Below are positions 60,239-64,000 of a DNA stretch of 64,000 bases, piece by piece. Position numbers and translations under genes: made by a program. The stretch spans positions 806,001 to 870,000 of the forward strand of contig JAWKZW010000001.1 of assembly GCA_041395725.1 (NCBI GenBank). The letters are read 5' to 3'. The stretch's first letter is position 1; each line of letters begins with the position of its first letter. The DNA comes from Gammaproteobacteria bacterium (GTDB lineage: Bacteria > Pseudomonadota > Gammaproteobacteria > Pseudomonadales > Pseudohongiellaceae). The notes under the pieces were generated by a model, which was not told where the DNA came from, made no database searches, and saw only the letters and a program-made list of their open reading frames with translations.

Positions 60239-60627
60239 TAATATCCCCCCAATAGGTAGTGTTCTGATCATTACGACAATTTCAGTGGGCAGCCTGGTGC
60301 ACTCATCGCTTACCTGTGCACTCATCGCGAATTTGTGGTAATTCAGCGAAAATCCAGCGCGCCCGGGCGCGAGGATAGACCTCTTGTGCACCAGATTCAA
60401 CCAAAACTGCTGTAATTCGCACAAAATTGGGTAGTTCGGGGTGGCAGGCTCTGCCGTGTGCCTGCTAGCATTGCGCCCGAGACATCGAAACCGGCACTAG
60501 TCCGGGGCGCGTGAGGCCAAAGCCTGCCTGTATGTCCTGGAAAAACGCACAAATCCGGAGCGGACTGGAGCCAGTGTTACCCGCCAGTCCGCGCAATACC
60601 CGGCATCAGAAGTGGAGAACCCTAACC
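60239..60627. other. divergent promoter region, TonB receptor versus amine oxidase operon
   Basis: About 390 bases with no gene. A near-direct repeat, GTGCACTCATCGC(T/G), occurs at about 60298-60311 and 60316-60329 (GTGCACTCATCG). It could be a regulator-binding site for the receptor gene. No clear -35/-10 pair is assigned. Confidence 0.45.
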
Positions 60628-62208
60628 GTGACAAGACCCGTTACACGCCGAAATTTTCTATCCCTGCTAGGTGCCTACGGCGGCACCTCCGCCCTGCTGC
60701 AGGCCGGCACCGCGCTGGGTCTGATGCCACAACCGGGCCAGGCCGCCGAATTGTCCCTGCAACGGGCGGCGGCCGGTCGCAGGACGGTGGCAATACTGGG
60801 GTCAGGATTGTCCGGCCTCGCCGCAGCCTGGGAACTCACCAAAGCCGGCTACGACTGCACCATTCTGGAAGCCTCCCATCGGCCCGGTGGGCGGGTTTTC
60901 ACGGTCCGTGCGGGCACCGTCATCGACGAAATCGGCAATTACCAACGCTGCGAGTTCGATGACGAACCCCATCTGTACTTCAATGCCGGCGCCGCCCGTA
61001 TTCCCAGCAATCACCAGAACGTGCTGGGCTACTGCAAAGAGCTGGACGTGGACCTGGAGATTTTCGTCAACGAAAGCATGCGGGCCTGGGTGCAGGATGA
61101 TGCGCTGAATGGCGGCAAGCCGGTCAGAAACGCCGATTTTCATACCAACATGCACGGTTTCCTGGCGGAGATGCTCGCCAAATCCCTGACCGAAGGACAG
61201 ATGGACGAAGAATTCACCGAGGCAGAAATGGAATCCCTGTTGCGGATCGTCCGCAGCCTGGGGGATCTCAACGAGGACATGCTTTTCGAAGGCAGTTACC
61301 GGGCGGGCTATGCCACCGGAGGTTTTCTCGACCATGGCACCAAGAACGCCATGATCGCCTTTCGCGAGCTGCTGAAAACCCGCCTGGCGGCCGGCCTGAT
61401 GGTTACCACCGACACCGGCACCGGCGCCGGCCCGGTGCTGATGCAGCCGGTTGGCGGCATGGACCGCATTCCCTATGCATTCGCCAACCGCCTTGCCGAC
61501 AGGATCCGGTTCGGCGCCGCCGTCAAGTCAGTGCAGGTGAACGATAGCGGTGTCGAAGTGGCCTACGAGCAGAACGGCCAACGGCATAATCTGCGCGCCG
61601 ACTACTGTTTTAACTGTATTCCCAGCCACCTGATGACGGGCATACCTAACAACTTCCCTGCCGAGTACCGGAACGCATTGAAATACATTCGCCGGGGTGA
61701 AGCCTACAAGGGCGCCTTCCAGGCCAAACAACGCTTCTGGGAGGACGAGGGAATTTATGCCGGTATCACCTGGGTGAATTCACCGATCCGGCAGATCTGG
61801 TACCCGCCCCACGGTATTCATAAACAAAAAGGTGTGATCCTGGCTGCCTACGACTTTGGCGGTGGCATGCACTATACCAAGATGACCCAGGAACAGCGGG
61901 TTGAAGAACTGCTGCGCCACGGCGAGAAAGTTCACCCGAACTATCGCCAGCTGGTCGAAAAACCCGTCACCATCGCCTGGCACCGGATGAACAATATGCT
62001 GGGCTGTTCGGCGCGCTGGCAGCGCAGCCGTGGCGGCTGGACCGCGGAAGAAGAAGCCATGTATCACACCCTGCAGCAACCGGTGAATGGGCGTCACTGG
62101 ATGATCGGAGATCAGATCAGTCAGCACTCGGCGTGGATGGAAAGCGCATTTCAATCAGCGAAGTTTGCCCTGTCAGACATGGACCAGCGAGTGAGGGCAG
62201 CAGCATGA
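60628..62208 (+). CDS. flavin monoamine oxidase family protein, Tat-exported
   Basis: 526 residues from the GTG at 60628, preceded by GGAGAA. A Tat signal (VTRRNFLSLLG, residues 5-15) indicates export of the folded flavoprotein. The FAD-binding GSGLSG (58-63), Glu81 and RPGGR (86-90) are clear. A C-terminal GDQISQHSAWMESAFQSA closes the FAD site as in amine oxidases and L-amino-acid oxidases. It should oxidise an amine to an imine in the periplasm. It overlaps the next gene by four bases and so is coupled to a dihaem cytochrome and a RidA-like protein. Confidence 0.88.
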   Translation: MTRPVTRRNFLSLLGAYGGTSALLQAGTALGLMPQPGQAAELSLQRAAAGRRTVAILGSGLSGLAAAWELTKAGYDCTILEASHRPGGRVFTVRAGTVIDEIGNYQRCEFDDEPHLYFNAGAARIPSNHQNVLGYCKELDVDLEIFVNESMRAWVQDDALNGGKPVRNADFHTNMHGFLAEMLAKSLTEGQMDEEFTEAEMESLLRIVRSLGDLNEDMLFEGSYRAGYATGGFLDHGTKNAMIAFRELLKTRLAAGLMVTTDTGTGAGPVLMQPVGGMDRIPYAFANRLADRIRFGAAVKSVQVNDSGVEVAYEQNGQRHNLRADYCFNCIPSHLMTGIPNNFPAEYRNALKYIRRGEAYKGAFQAKQRFWEDEGIYAGITWVNSPIRQIWYPPHGIHKQKGVILAAYDFGGGMHYTKMTQEQRVEELLRHGEKVHPNYRQLVEKPVTIAWHRMNNMLGCSARWQRSRGGWTAEEEAMYHTLQQPVNGRHWMIGDQISQHSAWMESAFQSAKFALSDMDQRVRAAA

Positions 62209-62831
62209 AACTATTAATGACCCTGTTACTTCTGATTACTGCAACGACCTGCCTGAATCTGGCTCAGGCACAGGATGTCGGTCTTCCCGCGCCTCTGGAT
62301 GACCGCTATTGCATGACCTGCCATGGCGCCGAAGGGCAAGGCAATGTAGGCATCCAGGCACCGCGGATCGCTGGCATGGAACCCTGGTACCTGAAGCTTC
62401 AGCTGGAAAAGTTTCGGGGCGGTATCCGGGGCACCCACCCCGAAGACGAGCAGGGGCTGGCCATGCAACCCATGGCTGCGAAGCTGACCGATACGAGCAT
62501 TGCTGACATTGTTGCCTGGGTGGGGACTTTCGACTATATACCGGCAGAGGTCACCATTGAGGGAGACGTGACCCGCGGGCGTACTCTATACAGAAGCTGT
62601 GAGTCCTGCCACGGGTCACGGGCGGAAGGAAATCAGGCCTACGGGGCACCGGCACTGGCCGGGCAGAACGACTGGTACCTGGTCACACAACTTAACAATT
62701 TCAAAGCGGGTTACCGTGGCAGTCACCCGGACGACCGATCTGGCGCCATGATGATTCCCATGGCCAACATGCTGCCTAACGAACAGGCGGTCAGGCATGT
62801 CGTCAGTTACATTAACACACTGGGCCGGTAA
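62205..62831 (+). CDS. dihaem cytochrome c, electron acceptor of the amine oxidase
   Basis: 208 residues with a signal peptide (1-22, AQAQ). Two similar cytochrome c4-type domains have haem sites CMTCH (36-40) and CESCH (132-136), with likely axial Met in MQPM and MMIPM. The ATG overlaps the oxidase stop (ATGA), so the two proteins are made together. This suggests electrons go to the respiratory chain rather than to oxygen. It is periplasmic. Confidence 0.9.
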   Translation: MKLLMTLLLLITATTCLNLAQAQDVGLPAPLDDRYCMTCHGAEGQGNVGIQAPRIAGMEPWYLKLQLEKFRGGIRGTHPEDEQGLAMQPMAAKLTDTSIADIVAWVGTFDYIPAEVTIEGDVTRGRTLYRSCESCHGSRAEGNQAYGAPALAGQNDWYLVTQLNNFKAGYRGSHPDDRSGAMMIPMANMLPNEQAVRHVVSYINTLGR

Positions 62832-62856
62832 GGCCCGCCAACAAGGAAATCCAACT

Positions 62857-63330
62857 ATGAAACTGACTATCAGCTCCCTCCTGGCAGGCCTGGCTCTCAG
62901 CGCAGCGGCACTTTCGGTAAACGCCCAGGAAATCGAGCGTGTTGGCGAAGGTCGCTATTTCTACAACTCCATCTTCATACCGGCCGGAGCAGAGACGCTG
63001 TACCTGAGTGGCACTGGTGCCAGCCAGCAGGAAGATGGCACCTGGGGAGATATGGAACAGCAGACGGTCAACACCTTCAGCAAATTCAAGGACACTCTGG
63101 AAAGTCAGGGCTGGTCCATGTCAGATATCGTTCAGGTGCGGGCATTTGCCGTCGCGGGCCCGGACGGGCAGCTTGACTTTGCCGGCTTCAACAGAGGTTA
63201 CAGTCAATTCTTCGGCACAGAGGAAAATGCCCAGAAACCGGTGCGCTCGTTTGTTCAGATCGCCGGACTGGTGGTCGATGGCTGGCTGATCGAAATCGAA
63301 ATTCGTGCCGCACGGGTGCTTGGAAACTAG
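62857..63330 (+). CDS. RidA-family imine deaminase-like protein, exported
   Basis: 157 residues. A signal peptide (1-23, VNAQ) precedes a RidA/YjgF fold with ETLYLSGTGA and VRSFVQIAGL, in which Arg130 aligns with the catalytic Arg of RidA. RidA hydrolyses reactive imines and enamines to ketones and ammonia. Most RidA proteins are cytosolic, so export is unusual. Here it follows an exported amine oxidase, whose product is an imine, so a matching role is likely. It starts 25 bases after the cytochrome stop. Confidence 0.85.
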   Translation: MKLTISSLLAGLALSAAALSVNAQEIERVGEGRYFYNSIFIPAGAETLYLSGTGASQQEDGTWGDMEQQTVNTFSKFKDTLESQGWSMSDIVQVRAFAVAGPDGQLDFAGFNRGYSQFFGTEENAQKPVRSFVQIAGLVVDGWLIEIEIRAARVLGN

Positions 63331-63495
63331 CGAGCCTCTGATTAATCACCACAATGCTCTGCACGAATCTGTCGGGCGCCACTGCGTCGCTGTCACGCCT
63401 GGCAGGGGAGTGTCATTCCCTGCGCGCGACGCCTGACAGTTGCGCCCGACAGGCCCCGCCCGGCGGCGCCTTCCGGCTGGCCCGCCGACATGATT
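63331..63495. repeat. dispersed intergenic repeat, copy 3
   Basis: The same family as 5431-5602. It starts with GAGCCTCTGATTAATCA, then CTGTCGGGCGCCACTGC, a central GGCAGGGGAGTGTCATTCCC (inverted relative to copies 1 and 2) and GCGCCCGACAGGCCCCGCCC. It lies between two convergent genes. Confidence 0.65.
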
Positions 63496-63513
63496 GTTAC
63501 TTGCGCAACTTTT

Positions 63514-64000
63514 TCAGTCAAAGACTGCCTTGTTAGCCCTGGCGATCGCCATGTAGGCATCTTTGTATTCCGGCAGCAGGTAGCGTTCCTCAATGAGGCG
63601 ATCGGTGACCGCCTCATACTTCGCCAGATAATCCTCGAATGAACTGTACAGCTCGTCGATCGTATTGCGGGGATCGTCTGATTGCTCCCGATTATTATCG
63701 AACGGTATATAACCGCCGGCCAGCCTGGCAAGCTCGGTTTCAGCACCGGTACTTTGCGACCTCAGATTCCAGGGCACAAAAGTGGCAAGTGGCACCTGCG
63801 TCAAAGGTGGGAGCAGTGTGCTATCCGGGAGATCGTTGTTGTTGCGATCCACAGCCGGCACCAGCACCCCATAAAGATCATCTGAACTCCGGGGATGAAT
63901 GTCGATTATTCTTTGCTGCTGCCAGCGCTCGCCGTAATCGGCGTAAGCCACCCGGTACATGTCCTTGGGATGATTGATGCCCGGCAGTGGATTCCAGGCC
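63514..64000 (-). CDS. alpha/beta hydrolase-domain protein, 5' end outside window
   Basis: The C-terminal part of a protein of the large alpha/beta hydrolase-domain family (Abhydrolase_10 type). VLVPAVDRNNNDL, then ATFVPWNLRS and LAGGYIPFDNNRE are the family's late motifs, with the closing helix region DRLIEERYLLPEY. The frame is open to the right edge of the window (…NPLPGINHPKDMYR), so the ATG at 63960 is probably internal. Catalytic residues lie outside. The substrate is unknown. Confidence 0.75.
   Translation of the reverse strand, partial: AWNPLPGINHPKDMYRVAYADYGERWQQQRIIDIHPRSSDDLYGVLVPAVDRNNNDLPDSTLLPPLTQVPLATFVPWNLRSQSTGAETELARLAGGYIPFDNNREQSDDPRNTIDELYSSFEDYLAKYEAVTDRLIEERYLLPEYKDAYMAIARANKAVFD

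Overview
The window looks like chromosomal DNA of an aerobic, heterotrophic, probably marine or aquatic gammaproteobacterium. I cannot place it at genus level. Genes are dense with short gaps. Many products are predicted to be exported: Sec, Tat and lipoprotein signals, c-type cytochromes, quinoproteins, a TonB-dependent receptor and several families of unknown function. No rRNA, tRNA, CRISPR array or prophage was seen. The first gene (GNAT acetyltransferase) and the last (alpha/beta hydrolase-domain protein) run off the window edges.

Layout. 0-6.5 kb: GNAT end, gamma-glutamyltransferase-like hydrolase, Tat-exported DUF3237 protein, a three-domain thioredoxin-like/cytochrome c/copper monooxygenase-like protein, and an inositol monophosphatase. 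6.5-11.3 kb: two long hairpins, then GtrA, DprE1-like oxidase, DprE2-like reductase and HAD-UbiA prenyltransferase. This is the family set that makes polyprenyl-phosphoryl-arabinose in mycobacteria. 11.4-13.3 kb: vapBC, an IS21 istA remnant, and S-formylglutathione hydrolase whose C-terminus reads into that remnant. 13.6-24.5 kb: tannase-like esterase, CDGSH-glutamate synthase fusion, CHRD protein, cytochrome-quinoprotein dehydrogenase, a second cytochrome c/copper monooxygenase-like protein with an unknown partner, a TorF-type porin and a PAL-like NHL propeller. 24.5-40.7 kb: dehydrogenases, NhaC antiporter, a CitE lyase/MaoC hydratase/acyl-CoA dehydrogenase group, ThpR, epoxide-hydrolase-like protein, PilZ protein, cytochrome lipoprotein, Old Yellow Enzyme, VanX-type dipeptidase and MAPEG protein. 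40.9-43.9 kb: two inverted, nearly identical 351-bp miniature elements on either side of a HAD phosphatase and cysteine synthase. 43.9-57.4 kb: azoR-pirin with a divergent LysR gene, M48 peptidase, DUF3667 protein, quinoprotein dehydrogenase with dihaem cytochrome, madLM malonate transporter, cupin, amidohydrolase and a transglutaminase-TPR lipoprotein. 57.7-63.3 kb: TonB receptor divergent from an amine oxidase/cytochrome c/RidA operon.

How the genes work together. The strongest theme is periplasmic oxidation feeding electrons to c-type cytochromes: two PQQ dehydrogenases carrying the extra metal-site aspartate usually linked to lanthanide use, a Tat-exported flavin amine oxidase with its own dihaem cytochrome and an exported RidA-type imine hydrolase, and two haem/copper monooxygenase-like proteins. 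A second theme is lipid-linked arabinose-type sugar supply from the DprE-like cluster.

The most unusual signals are in non-coding DNA. The 351-bp elements have 15-bp terminal inverted repeats and exact 9-bp target duplications. An 86-bp core inside them recurs at 6.7 kb within a hairpin whose arms have almost completely changed sequence yet still pair perfectly. There is also a 158-bp palindrome that supplies the stop codons of two convergent genes, and several dispersed intergenic repeat families.
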